Part shown: one piece after another, positions 16,346-24,339 of the stretch
How positions within the stretch are numbered: position 1 is the stretch's first letter
Layout: each line of letters begins with the position of its first letter
Source: Actinophytocola oryzae
GTDB taxonomy: Bacteria > Actinomycetota > Actinomycetes > Mycobacteriales > Pseudonocardiaceae
NCBI RefSeq assembly: GCF_004364325.1
Contig: NZ_SOCP01000011.1
Coordinates: 124,001 to 188,000 of the forward strand
Direction of reading: 5' to 3'
DNA: 64,000 nt
Translations under genes and position numbers: made by a program
The notes under the pieces: generated by a model
Databases searched by the model: none
What the model was told of the DNA's origin: nothing
The model's input: the letters and a program-made list of their open reading frames with translations, nothing else

Positions 16346-16560
16346 CTCGGGTTTCTCCCTCGTTGCGTGGTAAAGCGTCCGCCGCACACGCGGCTTCGAT
16401 GAGTTTGTTCTTTCCGCACCGCGCGGCTCAGTCGTCGCGGGGCGGTACGGAGGGCGGCCGGTATCGCCCATTGGGGCAGCCGCGGGTGCGCTGCCCTTTG
16501 GGGCGGATCCGAGGCACCCAAAGGACGGGCAGCGGACGGTGTTCCCGCTCGTCCGCGCAG
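16346..16560. promoter_or_regulatory. divergent control region between sheath and DUF4255 genes
   Basis: 215 bp with no coding gene. It must hold the promoters for both arms of the injection-system locus. Visible elements are the sheath ribosome binding site (GAGGGAG on the minus strand, near 16355) and two short related boxes, CCATTGGGGCAG (about 16466) and CCCTTTGGGGCGG (about 16494). No confident -35/-10 pair was identified. Confidence 0.4.
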
Positions 16561-17187
16561 GTGACACTCGATGCCGTGATCACCGAGGTTGACGAGGCAC
16601 TGTGCGTGTTGCTCGGCCGTTCGCTGCCGGAGGGCACGATGGTCCGGCTCGACCCGCCCAAGCCCACGTGGGAGACCGAACGTCCGTCGAACGCGATCGA
16701 CCTGTTCCTGTACGGGTTGCGTGACGACCGCGACGGGCGCGAGTCGGGGGTGGCCGACCAGCGCAACGAGCGCGGCACCGTGCTGGCGCGGCAGGAGCCG
16801 AACCGGCGCTGTTCGCTGTCCTACCTCGTGACCGCGCGGGCCCCCAAGATCAGCGAGGAACACCGGCTGTTGTCGGTGGCGCTGCGTACGATGATGTTCA
16901 CGGACTCGCTGCCGGGTGACTGCATGCCGAAGGAGCTGGCCGCTGTTGGCGCGCCGGTGTTCATCCGCATCGCCGACACCGATCCCGGTCCACTGTGGAG
17001 CAACCTGGGCATGCCGGCACGCGCGGCGTTCGCGATCACGGTCAGCGCGCCGTTCCTGCCGGAGCCGGACACGGACATCGCACCGCCCGCCGAGAAGATC
17101 CGCCTGGACGCGAACCAGAAGAAGAAGGCCGCGCCGCGCGGGCCCCTGGCCCCGGCACAGCCACGACAGTGGGTGCGTACGCCGTGA
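16561..17187 (+). CDS. DUF4255 family CIS protein (Pvc16/Afp16-region type)
   Basis: 208 aa from GTG 16561 (VTLDAVITEVDEALCVLL). DAVITEVDEAL at the start, PTWETERPSNAIDLFLYGLRDD, then LSYLVTAWs-type RCSLSYLVTARAPKISEEHRLLSVAL match DUF4255, a near-universal contractile-system protein thought to cap or terminate the sheath-tube end. No strong ribosome binding site precedes the GTG, so an upstream start or leaderless transcript is possible. It is divergent from the sheath gene and 13 bp before PAAR. Confidence 0.82.
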   Translation: MTLDAVITEVDEALCVLLGRSLPEGTMVRLDPPKPTWETERPSNAIDLFLYGLRDDRDGRESGVADQRNERGTVLARQEPNRRCSLSYLVTARAPKISEEHRLLSVALRTMMFTDSLPGDCMPKELAAVGAPVFIRIADTDPGPLWSNLGMPARAAFAITVSAPFLPEPDTDIAPPAEKIRLDANQKKKAAPRGPLAPAQPRQWVRTP

Positions 17188-17200
17188 GCGAGGAGGGGTC

Positions 17201-17596
17201 GTGAGTCAGCCTGCTGCCAAGATGGGCGACAAGGTCGTCGGGACCGACATCCACATCATCATGGTCCCGTCGCCGGGTGGCCCGGTGCCGACGCCGCTGC
17301 CACACCCGTTCGCAGGCACGATCACCGGCGGGTGCAGCACCAACGTGATGATCGGCGGGCAGCCCGCCGCGGTGGTGGGCAGCACCGCGACGAACGCGCC
17401 GCCGCACGTCCCCCAGGGCGGCCCGTTCCAGGCGCCGCCCACGAACCAGGGCACGATCACGAAGGGCAGCGGCACCGTGCTGATCAACAACAAGCCCGCG
17501 GCCCGCACCGGCGACACGGTGATGACGTGCAACGACCCGGCGCCTGCGCCGACCGGCTCGATCGTCGCCGCGGGCACGGTCATGGTCGGCGGCTGA
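17201..17596 (+). CDS. PAAR-domain spike tip protein
   Basis: 131 aa from GTG 17201, preceded by AGGAGGGG (17191-17198). AAKMGDKVVGTDIHIIM, PHPFAGTITGGCSTNVMIGGQPAAVVGS, and GTVLINNKPAARTGDTVMTCNDPAPAPTGSIVAAGTVMVGG are the repeated beta-turn blocks of PAAR/DUF4150-type tips. His/Cys residues for the tip metal are present. It carries no effector extension. Being on the rightward arm, it is transcribed apart from the VgrG-like spike it should cap. Confidence 0.88.
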   Translation: MSQPAAKMGDKVVGTDIHIIMVPSPGGPVPTPLPHPFAGTITGGCSTNVMIGGQPAAVVGSTATNAPPHVPQGGPFQAPPTNQGTITKGSGTVLINNKPAARTGDTVMTCNDPAPAPTGSIVAAGTVMVGG

Positions 17597-17605
17597 ACCT
17601 TCCGC

Positions 17606-17625
17606 CCGAAGTGCTGCCCCTTCGG
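17606..17625 (+). terminator. possible hairpin terminator after PAAR gene
   Basis: CCGAAG / CTTCGG stem of 6 bp with an 8-nt loop, 10 bp after the PAAR stop. There is no T-run, as is common for actinomycete terminators. Weak by itself. Confidence 0.3.
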
Positions 17626-17695
17626 CCATCGGATGTGTGATCAACCAGGACCTACGGTCTGTTGTGGGGGGCGTGCCGGTTTGCGAAGGAGAGCC

Positions 17696-18235
17696 ATGAC
17701 GATGGCGGCACTGCTGCCCGAACCACCACCTGCCGCGTACCGCTACACGTTGCCGGCCGGCCCGGTCGCCGGCACCGCCGTCGACATCGGCCACGTCACC
17801 GTCACCATCGGGTTGCTGCTCACCGGTGAGCTGGAGGTGCTGGTCGCGTCGGCGCCCGCCGAGGTGAGCAGGGCGGCGGCGCTGGCCGCGGTCGGCGCCG
17901 TGGCGCGGGGCGTGATGATCCGCGACCTCGGCTCGGCGACACCGAGCGTGTCGGCCGCCGCAGGACATCTGTTCACCCAGCGGCACCACGACTTCCGCGC
18001 GCCGAACACCGTCACGTCGACGGGTGACTGCGCGGTCGACTTCACGCACCGGGCCGACGCCGTTGCGGTGACCGTCAGCGGCGAGCTCACCTACTCGCTG
18101 GAGGTCACGGCGGAGCGCCCGCCGTCGGCACGGGCACCGCAGGGCTGGTTCCGCCGCCACGAGAAGGAGCTGGCGTCGATCGGCCTTCTCCTCCTCGTGG
18201 CCGTGCCCGTGGTGCCCGCGCACCTCACCGGCTGA
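17696..18235 (+). CDS. hypothetical protein with C-terminal hydrophobic segment
   Basis: 179 aa from the ATG at 17696, with AGGAGA just upstream. I do not recognise the family. The first two thirds are Ala/Val-rich beta strands (TVDIGHVTVTIG-like, LTGELEVLVASAP). Residues about 158-174 (ELASIGLLLLVAVPVVPAH) could be a single membrane helix at the very C-terminus, as in tail-anchored proteins. It follows the PAAR gene by 100 bp on the same strand and directly abuts the convergent DUF4262 gene. It may be a third gene of the rightward injection-system arm or unrelated. Confidence 0.6.
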   Translation: MTMAALLPEPPPAAYRYTLPAGPVAGTAVDIGHVTVTIGLLLTGELEVLVASAPAEVSRAAALAAVGAVARGVMIRDLGSATPSVSAAAGHLFTQRHHDFRAPNTVTSTGDCAVDFTHRADAVAVTVSGELTYSLEVTAERPPSARAPQGWFRRHEKELASIGLLLLVAVPVVPAHLTG

Positions 18236-19003
18236 TCAGTCCACCCTGGACCGCGACCAGTTGCCGTCGGGCTCCTGCCAGGCGGCGTAACCCGGTGGCA
18301 GGTCGGCGAAGTCGCAGACGTACGGGTGGTCGGCGACGACGTGGCGCAGGTGCACGACACCGACCTCGGGTCCGCCCGAGCCGTCGAGGAAGCTCCACGA
18401 TCCGTCGGAGCCGTGGACCACACCCGCCACCGGCGCCGAGCCGTCGATCACCGCGCGGGAGCCGAGCACGAGCGAGTCCGGTGCCGCACCGGGGAACGGC
18501 GAGTCGACGAGCTGGTCCAGCCGGGTCCACAGGCTCGGTGGGTGGTCGTCCTTGGGTAACCACAGCGACGGCTGGCGGTTCGCCGAGCCCAACTCCGGCC
18601 ACACCAGCTGCACCATGGGCAGTGGCCCTCGGTGGAAGTCCAGCCCGTAGGCGAAGAGGTCGGCGTGCCAGGACGAGTGCACCGGCCGGACCGCCAGCGC
18701 GTACCCGTCGAGGATCCCGTCGACGGACGTGCCGGGTGCCAGGGAGAGACCGCCGCGCACCCGGTCCCCGACGCGGTTGACCCAGTGGTGCATGTCCGCC
18801 AGCCGTAAGCCGAACATGCACACCTCGGGCGCACGCAAGGTGTGCCACATGCCGACGCTGTACGCCCAACCGGGCAACGCCCCGTCCTCGGGCAGGGCGA
18901 CGACGCTCCACCCGTGGCTCTGTACGTGCCACGCGATGTCGCGCATGTAGTGGTCCATCTCCGCCGGGTCGCCACCCGAGCAGAGCCAGCACTCGCAGTT
19001 CAC
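18236..19003 (-). CDS. DUF4262 domain protein
   Basis: 255 aa. CxC...C near the N-terminus (CECWLCSGG), then HVQSHGWSVVALPEDGALPGWAYSVGMWHTLRAPEVCMFGL, which is the DUF4262 signature (His/Tyr/Gly-rich 'aYTvGL' block). The function of DUF4262 is unknown; it is common in actinobacteria. Its stop is immediately adjacent to the stop of the convergent upstream gene with no spacer. No signal peptide is seen. Confidence 0.75.
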   Translation of the reverse strand: MNCECWLCSGGDPAEMDHYMRDIAWHVQSHGWSVVALPEDGALPGWAYSVGMWHTLRAPEVCMFGLRLADMHHWVNRVGDRVRGGLSLAPGTSVDGILDGYALAVRPVHSSWHADLFAYGLDFHRGPLPMVQLVWPELGSANRQPSLWLPKDDHPPSLWTRLDQLVDSPFPGAAPDSLVLGSRAVIDGSAPVAGVVHGSDGSWSFLDGSGGPEVGVVHLRHVVADHPYVCDFADLPPGYAAWQEPDGNWSRSRVD

Positions 19004-19044
19004 GCGCAGACTGTAAGCCCATGCACCGACAGTGCCGCCGACGT

Positions 19045-19096
19045 TGTGAAGGACTCCTTCGGAACGCCCAGCGTCAGGAAGGAGTCCTTCAGTGCA
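19045..19096. repeat. intergenic palindromic repeat (CTGAAGGA family), copy 1
   Basis: An inverted pair, GTGAAGGACTCCTTC and GAAGGAGTCCTTCAGTGC, around GGAACGCCCAGCGTCAG. It fills the gap between DUF4262 and the LuxR gene. The stop codon of the LuxR gene (TGA, 19091-19089) is inside the right arm, read as CACTGAAGGA on the minus strand. Confidence 0.8.
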
Positions 19097-22000
19097 CTTC
19101 CTGCTGTACCAGTAGGCCCCTGTCGTAGGCGATCGCCACTGCCTCCGCCCTGCGGGTGGCGCCCAGTTTCGCCATGATCCGGGACAGGTGGACGCTTACC
19201 GTCTTCTCGCTGATGAACAGTTCCTCGCCCACCTGGCGGTTGGTTCGGCCCAGCGCGACCAGCTTCAGCACTGTGCGCTCGCGTGGGGTGAACGGGTCCA
19301 GGGTCTCGCGCGGGACCGCGCCGTCCGTCAGCGCCACCCGGCCCCGGCGGGCCAGCTTGCGCAGGGCGTCCCGCAGCGGGCGGGCGTCCAGGCGCGTTGC
19401 CACCTCGTCCGCGGTGCGCAGGACACTGGTCGCCTCCTCACGGCGTTCGGCGCCCAGCAGTGCCTCACCCAGACGCCAGCGGCAGATGGCCTGCTCGTAG
19501 ATCGCGCCGTAGTCGAACGCCGCCACCGCCGCCGCCCACAGCCCGGGGTCGCTCGCCCCACGCAGTCTGCTTTCCTCCGCCTCGGCTCTCGCCACCCATG
19601 CGAGGCCCTCCGGGCCCAGTGTCCCCGTGCGGGGTCTGCCGAACTCGGCCGTCTGGCGGGTCAGCTCCACCAGGCGCGTGCCCTCTTCCACCGCCGCGCG
19701 CCGTTCCGCCTCGTCCTTGCGGCGCGCCGCCCGTTCGGCCAGGTCCGCGCACAGTGCCGCACCCAGCGCACCCAGCCGGATGTTCACCAGCACCCACTGA
19801 CCGCCCACGCGCGACGCCCACTCCAGCGCTTCCCGCACCAGTTTCGCGCCCTCTTCCGGTCTGCCCTGCCACAGCGCCAGCTCCGCACCCACGGCCCCCA
19901 TCGCCGCGCCGATCTGGAAGTCCCTGTGCCACTCCGACCTCAGCTCGGCCGCCAGCCGGGTGGCCTCGGCCAGTCTGCCCCTGCCGACCATCACGTAGCT
20001 GCCCACCGCCGCCAGCCTTGCCGACACGGTGCTCGACACCCGCATGCCCGGCGGCTCGGCGGCCGCCTCGCTGTCGTCCCAGTCGCCGGTCGCGTAGCGG
20101 GAGATGACCTTCATGGCCCGCAGCTCGAAGCCGTAGGTGCTCCACGCCAGACCGGTGCTCCTGGCCCGGTCGATACCCTCCTCGATGATCCGCACCGCGT
20201 CGGCCAACTCGCCCTGCTCGTAGGTGCTGATGCCCAGGTAGTACCTGGCCCGCAGCTCCACGCTCAGCTCGCCGTCGTCGTGTGCCAGGCGGATCGCCTC
20301 GCGCAGGCGTTCGCGGCTCTCCTCGGTGCGGCCGTTCTGCTCGTCCAGTGCGGCGAGGGTGACCAGGGCGTCGGCGACCACGCCGGTCTCGTCGCACGCC
20401 CTTGCCTCCTGCACGGCCAGCTCGGCGAACTTCCGCGCCTCCTCCGGCTCTCGCATGCTGCGCAGGATCAACGCGTACACCGCGAGGATCCACGACTTCT
20501 CACAGTCCGGCGGCCAGCCGTCGACGATCGCCCACGCCTGCTCGATGACCTGCAGCGCCTCCCGCTCCCGGCCCTCGACCACGAACAGCGCGGACGCGAG
20601 CCGCCTGCGCATCATCGCCGAGGTCGCCCGGTCGCCGGACTCGTCGGCCAGCTTCACGGCCGAGCGCGCGAACGACACCGCGCGCTCCGGCTCGCCCGAC
20701 CGGCCCGCCATGTAGGACGCCTTGCGCAGCAGGGTCACCTCGTCCTTGTCCGCAGGCCGGTCGGCGGGCGGGACTGCCTCCCACAGTTTCAGCGCCAGCT
20801 CGTAGTAGTCGAGCGACTCGGCGGGCGCACCGGCGTCCTTCGCCTCGCGTGCCGCCGCGATCGACGCCGACAGCGCCTGCGGCAGCTGGTGGCTCTCCAT
20901 GCTGTGGTGTGCCAGCGCCCCTGCCGCACCACGCGGACCCTGGTTGGCCGCGAGGTTGCGGGCGTACGCGGCGTGCAGGCGGACCCGTTCGCCCGGCAGC
21001 AGGTCGCCGTAGACGGCCTCGCGCAGCAACGCGTGCCGGAACGCGTAGACGTCCATCCACTGGTGCTGCTTCGCGACGAACACGTGGTGCTGCACCGCCT
21101 CGCGCAGTGCCTCCTCCAGCTCCGGCTCCGGCAGCTCGGACACCGCGAGCAGGTCGGCGTGCGGCACGCGCCGCCCGGACACCGACGCCACGCGGACCAC
21201 GTGCTGTGCGGTCTCGCTGAGCCGTTCGACCCTGGCGAGCAGCACGTCGACGAGCGTGGCGGGCAGGCTCTCGCCGTCCTCGGTGTAGGCGGCGAGCAGC
21301 TCCTCTGCGAAGAACGCGTTGCCCTCCGAGCGGCCGGCGACCTCGCGGACGAGGTCGTCGGGCAGGCCGTCCTCGGCGAGAGCGGTGACGAACTGGCGCG
21401 AGTCGGCCGCGCTGAACGGGGTGAGGTCCAGCCGCTCCAGCGCGGGCTGGCGGACCAGCTCGGCGAGCAGCGGGCGCAGTGGGTGGCGGCGGTGCAGGTC
21501 GTCGCTGCGGTAGGTGCCCGCGATCATGATCCGCTGCTCGCGCAGCCGCGAGACCAGGAACGACAGGAGTCGCCGCGTCGAGCCGTCTGCCCAGTGCAGG
21601 TCCTCGATGATCAGGAGCACGGGGCGGGTCGCGGCGAGGTCGGTGAGCACGCCGTGCACCGCGTCGAAGAGCTGGAGCTGGCCGATGTCCTGCTCGGGCC
21701 GGTTGCCGACCCGCCCGCCCGCGCCGGGCACGACGGCGGTGATGGCGGACAGGTTGTTCTCCCTGCGCTCCCTGGTCGGCAGGGAGACGTCGGGGAAGAG
21801 CCTGGCCAGCGCGGTGTGGGCGAGCACGGCCTGCTCGCGGTCCGGGATCTGGGACAGCGCTTCGGCGAAGGGCAGGTAGGGAAGGCCGGTCTCCCCGGCG
21901 TCCAGGCACCGGCCGACGAGTACGACCGCACCCTTGTCGCGGGCGACGGTGGCCAGCTCCTCGGTGACTCTCGTCTTGCCGACGCCGGCGTCCCCGGAGA

Positions 22001-22118
22001 TCAGGACCGCGGTCGCGGTTCCCTTCGCCGACCGCTCGAACACGGCGCGGAGGCGCTCCAGCTCGCGGTCACGCGCCACCATGGGTATTCCGGATCCCAG
22101 ACGAGCCACGCCCTGCAT
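19089..22118 (-). CDS. LuxR-family regulator of the large ATP-binding (LAL) type
   Basis: 1009 aa from ATG 22118 (MQGVARLGSG); the ATG at 22082 (MVARDREL) is equally possible, and a longer frame upstream lacks family sequence. Order: N-terminal STAND/AAA ATPase with Walker A GDAGVGKT and Walker B LLIIEDLHWAD; a long helical TPR-like middle; C-terminal LuxR helix-turn-helix (FTPRERTVLKLVALGRTNRQVGEELFISEKTVSVHLSRIMAKL). LAL proteins are ATP-dependent activators, often near secondary-metabolism or catabolic genes; none is adjacent here. The stop codon lies in an intergenic repeat. Confidence 0.88.
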   Translation of the reverse strand: MQGVARLGSGIPMVARDRELERLRAVFERSAKGTATAVLISGDAGVGKTRVTEELATVARDKGAVVLVGRCLDAGETGLPYLPFAEALSQIPDREQAVLAHTALARLFPDVSLPTRERRENNLSAITAVVPGAGGRVGNRPEQDIGQLQLFDAVHGVLTDLAATRPVLLIIEDLHWADGSTRRLLSFLVSRLREQRIMIAGTYRSDDLHRRHPLRPLLAELVRQPALERLDLTPFSAADSRQFVTALAEDGLPDDLVREVAGRSEGNAFFAEELLAAYTEDGESLPATLVDVLLARVERLSETAQHVVRVASVSGRRVPHADLLAVSELPEPELEEALREAVQHHVFVAKQHQWMDVYAFRHALLREAVYGDLLPGERVRLHAAYARNLAANQGPRGAAGALAHHSMESHQLPQALSASIAAAREAKDAGAPAESLDYYELALKLWEAVPPADRPADKDEVTLLRKASYMAGRSGEPERAVSFARSAVKLADESGDRATSAMMRRRLASALFVVEGREREALQVIEQAWAIVDGWPPDCEKSWILAVYALILRSMREPEEARKFAELAVQEARACDETGVVADALVTLAALDEQNGRTEESRERLREAIRLAHDDGELSVELRARYYLGISTYEQGELADAVRIIEEGIDRARSTGLAWSTYGFELRAMKVISRYATGDWDDSEAAAEPPGMRVSSTVSARLAAVGSYVMVGRGRLAEATRLAAELRSEWHRDFQIGAAMGAVGAELALWQGRPEEGAKLVREALEWASRVGGQWVLVNIRLGALGAALCADLAERAARRKDEAERRAAVEEGTRLVELTRQTAEFGRPRTGTLGPEGLAWVARAEAEESRLRGASDPGLWAAAVAAFDYGAIYEQAICRWRLGEALLGAERREEATSVLRTADEVATRLDARPLRDALRKLARRGRVALTDGAVPRETLDPFTPRERTVLKLVALGRTNRQVGEELFISEKTVSVHLSRIMAKLGATRRAEAVAIAYDRGLLVQQEVH

Positions 22119-22374
22119 CCTGTCACGCCCGACCGGGTCGGGCGCGCGTGATTTTCGGATTGCGAGACGTCGTGTCCACTGGCGGCGCTCCCGGTCTGGT
22201 GACAGGACCCTCAGCGTGATGCTGAGGAGGAGCGCGGGGCATCGGTGGTTCACGTCGTTCCGGCACGTGAGGCCGGGTAAGGGGTAACGAGCACGGGCCG
22301 GCCACCGAGGCGGTGCTCCGGGGTCAGGAGAGCACCTGGCTGCGAGTCAGACCGGCACAGCCGAACGGTCAGCC

Positions 22375-22578
22375 TCAGCTGTCGAGGCGACCCTCCTTCA
22401 CGACTCCGAGGAAGAAGTCCCAGCCCGGCGTCTCGAACGAAACGGCGCCGGCCTCCGGGTTCTTGGAGTCACGCACCGCTGCGCCGATTCCGGCGACCAC
22501 GAGCTCGACGCAGTCGTTCTGGGCGCCGCTGAAGCTGCTCTTGCGCCAGCGCGCACCGGACAGGTCGGAAACGGTCAT
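22375..22578 (-). CDS. DUF397 domain protein
   Basis: 67 aa. ARWRKSSFSGAQNDCVELV and AVRDSKNPEAGAVSF are the DUF397 signature. These small proteins are very common in actinomycetes and nearly always sit beside an XRE regulator with DUF5753, as here. The pair is related to the WhiJ/Scr1-type modules that affect development and behave partly like toxin-antitoxin sets. It starts 26 bp after the XRE stop, so it is the second gene of that operon. Confidence 0.92.
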   Translation of the reverse strand: MTVSDLSGARWRKSSFSGAQNDCVELVVAGIGAAVRDSKNPEAGAVSFETPGWDFFLGVVKEGRLDS

Positions 22579-22604
22579 ACCCTGATCCCTTCGTTCCTTC
22601 TCCT

Positions 22605-23456
22605 TCAGGACAACCGGTTGGCTGTCCTGTCGATTACTTCGACGGTGTCGTCGGGTTTCAACGCCGCCGCACGCAGGTGGTCGAAGATCAACGTGTAGCG
22701 CTGCACGTCCTCCGGCTGTTCCAAGTAGACCCCGGAGGTCGAGTACTCGACGTAGACGACGTCGGGATCCGCCTGCTCCGGGAACCCGAGGATGAGGAAC
22801 GGCGCCTCCATCCCGGCGTGCGCCCCGGCGGAGAACGGCACGACCTGCAGCGTGACGTGCGGCAGCGACGCCAGTTCGACCAGCTGCTTGAGCTGTTCGC
22901 GCATGACCTCGGGACCGCCGACCGTCCGCTCCAGCACGCCCTGGTCGAGCACCGCCCAGTACTCCGGCGGGTTCGACTCCTCGGTGAGGAGCTTCTGCCT
23001 GCTCAGCCTGGCCCGTACGCGAAGCTCCACATCGGCCTCACCGATGTCCGGCCTGATGGCCCGGATGACGGCGCGTGTGTAGGCCTCGGTCTGGAGCAGC
23101 CCGGGGATCAGGAGGGCCTGGTGGGTGTGCAGGAACGACGCGTCTGCCTCGAGACCGACGAAGGCACCGGTGAACGCCTCGTTGAAGGCGTGCCACCAAC
23201 CCTTCTTGCGTGCCTCACGCGCCAGCTGCACGAGCGTGTCGCGCTCCTCGTCGCTCACGCCGTACACCTCGAGCATGTCCCGAACGTCGCGCGGGGTCAC
23301 GCCGACGTGTCCAGTCTCGATGCGACTGATCTTCGACGCCGAGCACTCGAGCTTCTCGCCGACCTCGTCGATCGTCAGGTTCGCGTTCTCGCGCAGCTCC
23401 CGCAGCCTGGCCGCCAGCCGACGACGGCGCACCGTCGGGCTTGGACCTCGCGACAT
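22605..23456 (-). CDS. XRE-family regulator with DUF5753 (Scr1/WhiJ type)
   Basis: 283 aa. Residues about 10-70 are an XRE helix-turn-helix (RLRELRENANLTIDEVGEKLECSASKISRIETGHVGVTPRDV). The rest is DUF5753, with HTHQALLIPGLLQTEAYTRAVI, the E-Y-W-A-V-L-D-Q-G-V-L-x-R block and YVEYSTSGVYLEQPEDV. It forms a two-gene module with DUF397. The upstream intergenic region holds two related palindromes that are candidate operators for it. Confidence 0.93.
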   Translation of the reverse strand: MSRGPSPTVRRRRLAARLRELRENANLTIDEVGEKLECSASKISRIETGHVGVTPRDVRDMLEVYGVSDEERDTLVQLAREARKKGWWHAFNEAFTGAFVGLEADASFLHTHQALLIPGLLQTEAYTRAVIRAIRPDIGEADVELRVRARLSRQKLLTEESNPPEYWAVLDQGVLERTVGGPEVMREQLKQLVELASLPHVTLQVVPFSAGAHAGMEAPFLILGFPEQADPDVVYVEYSTSGVYLEQPEDVQRYTLIFDHLRAAALKPDDTVEVIDRTANRLS

Positions 23457-23780
23457 GGTTCACCTCTTCAGTGGATGGAATGCGGAAACTGATGTTCTCA
23501 CTTGGACGGGTCCCATCACGAGGAGTACTCGCAAACGCCGACCAAGCGTGTACGCAGAGCGTAGGCGACCGCACGACATCCACGCGTCCTTCACCCAATC
23601 GTGTGGTGCAAGTTGCAATATGCGGCTGGCGCAGCGCAAGCTGCTTGCGAACTCGAACGGTGTCGTGGAAGGCCGGTCATTCGAGTGCCTGTCCGGGTGG
23701 CAACTTGACGCGTGGGTCGAGGCGCCACAACCCGAACCGGACAGAGAGTAACTCTTCACTGCACACCACAGGGAGTCACG
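23457..23780. promoter_or_regulatory. divergent control region with two related palindromes
   Basis: 324 bp without a gene, between the XRE regulator and the rightward small protein gene. TGCAAgTTGCA at 23607-23617 and CGCAAG-CTG-CTTGCG at 23635-23649 share the half-site GCAA/TTGC, with centres about 30 bp apart (three helical turns). A third partial match, GGCAACTTG, is near 23698. This spacing suits cooperative binding by the adjacent XRE protein. GGGAG at 23771-23775 is the ribosome binding site of the plus-strand gene. Confidence 0.5.
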
Positions 23781-24125
23781 GTGAGTAGTAGTCCGATCTT
23801 TGGCCAGTTGGAGAGATCCCTGGCCGACTACCTGACGGGCATCACGTACCGCGCGCAGTTCGGCGACCAGAGGACCGCCGCGACCGTCGCCAGGTGCGAG
23901 CTGCCCCGTCTGGTCACGGCTCTGCGGGCGGTGCTCGACGAGCACGCGCCCGACGAGTCCGGCCGCTGCAACCGATGCCGCACCAACCGGCTCGGCCGTG
24001 CGCCCGCACCGTGCCGCGCCTACCTCTCCGCCCACTTGTGCCTGGTGGCGACCGACGAGGACTCTCCGGCGGACGCCGAGGACACGCCGGTGCCCGTCAG
24101 GAGGCAGGTCGCGCTCGGCAGCTGA
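23781..24125 (+). CDS. small hypothetical protein with cysteine cluster
   Basis: 114 aa from GTG 23781, 5 nt after GGGAG; longer upstream frames lack a ribosome binding site. GRCNRCRTNRLGRAPAPCRAYLSAHLCLV has four cysteines and one His in 29 residues, a possible metal-binding knuckle. The N-terminus (FGQLERSLADYLTGI) is amphipathic. It is divergent from the XRE/DUF397 pair, a common arrangement in actinomycetes where the divergent small gene is the regulated target. Function unknown. Confidence 0.65.
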   Translation: MSSSPIFGQLERSLADYLTGITYRAQFGDQRTAATVARCELPRLVTALRAVLDEHAPDESGRCNRCRTNRLGRAPAPCRAYLSAHLCLVATDEDSPADAEDTPVPVRRQVALGS

Positions 24126-24339
24126 CGACGGATCAGCGACGCGACCGACCCCGCAGTTCCCGGACCGTGGCAGTGCCCATCTGACGGCCACCGCGGTTCG
24201 GTCCGGACGGCACGCTTTCCCCGTCTCTCCCCGTGCCGCCCGGCGTGCGGCGGGTCTGGGACCGCCCCCCGACCGGTCCCGGACCCGCCCCCAGCTCCTC
24301 GGACAACCCGTCAGACGTCTGTCCATATGCGATTCGCTT

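Noticed and set aside
19188..22151. 987-codon plus-strand frame opposite the LuxR regulator
   Set aside because: Antisense shadow of a gene with clear ATPase and helix-turn-helix motifs; no ribosome binding site or domain.
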